A stretch of DNA of 64,000 nucleotides from an uncultured Eubacteriales bacterium (GTDB lineage: Bacteria > Bacillota > Clostridia > Peptostreptococcales > Anaerovoracaceae). The notes beneath the pieces are model-generated. The model had not been told where the DNA came from, did not search any database, and saw only the letters and a list, made by a program, of their open reading frames with translations. The DNA is taken from positions 1-64,000 of the forward strand of contig CADADV010000010.1 in assembly GCA_902786815.1 (NCBI GenBank). The letters are read 5' to 3'. Shown here in pieces: positions 63,999-64,000 of this stretch. Every line of letters begins with the position of its first letter. Position 1 is the stretch's first letter. The position numbers and the translations under genes were made by a program.

Positions 63999-64000
63999 CT

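Overview
The window looks like chromosome of a strictly anaerobic, low-oxygen-adapted Clostridia-type Firmicute (Bacillota). Evidence: consensus sigma-A promoters with strong GGAGG ribosome sites, two T-box leaders, rubredoxin and superoxide reductase, a four-subunit 2-oxoacid:ferredoxin oxidoreductase, citrate lyase and formate-tetrahydrofolate ligase. The G+C content is moderate, a little over half by eye. A Eubacteriales 'Family XIII'-like gut organism would fit, but this is a low-confidence guess.

Layout. 1-715: 3' end of an IS605-type tnpB with its right end, inserted into the first codons of a flavodoxin gene. 790-5827: leucine T-box and leuACDB. 5826-8283: aminopeptidase P, a compact divergent locus that reads as a type I toxin/antisense-RNA pair, and rubredoxin. 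8283-15570: clostripain-like protease, superoxide reductase, Lrp regulator, PEP carboxykinase, Bcr-type exporter, lipoprotein. 15584-23103: an NnrE-MazG fusion, small unknowns, lysine exporter, DMT exporter, rhodanese, thioesterase, corrinoid adenosyltransferase, DHA2 exporter. 23143-34905: a leftward sugar operon (GH4, ABC importer, AgaS-like SIS protein, GatZ-like protein, beta-helix lipoprotein, MsmK-like ATPase) divergent from a LacI regulator and sugar kinase, with matching operators. 34919-40880: tRNA-Val, a membrane lipase-like protein, TrmL, tRNA-Pro, and a pantothenate operon (DUF2520-panB-panC) behind a structured leader. 40917-45546: GntR-controlled ABC transporter and an L,D-transpeptidase. 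45528-49186: porGDAB behind an isoleucine-type T-box. 49185-53570: citrate lyase DEF and fhs. 53698-56074: flavodoxin, metal exporter, HAD hydrolase. 56143-63998: ECF sigma factor, PrsW-like protease, seven-TM protein, two paralogous two-TM proteins and a 1425-residue surface protein, then a small unknown at the edge.

How the genes fit together. leuACDB makes leucine precursors under leucyl-tRNA control. The por genes appear tied to isoleucine charging, which suggests a biosynthetic (reductive) role. Citrate lyase, PEPCK, por and fhs fit a fermentative C1/C3/C4 metabolism. The sugar locus looks like import and catabolism of an alpha-linked, galactosamine/tagatose-type glycan.

Most unusual signals: (1) the octamer GCAAAAGC/GCTTTTGC occurs 36 times by eye, where about two are expected; (2) the divergent toxin/antisense locus near 7.7-8.0 kb; (3) an Ile-type T-box on a ferredoxin oxidoreductase operon; (4) the sigma/PrsW/surface-protein block.
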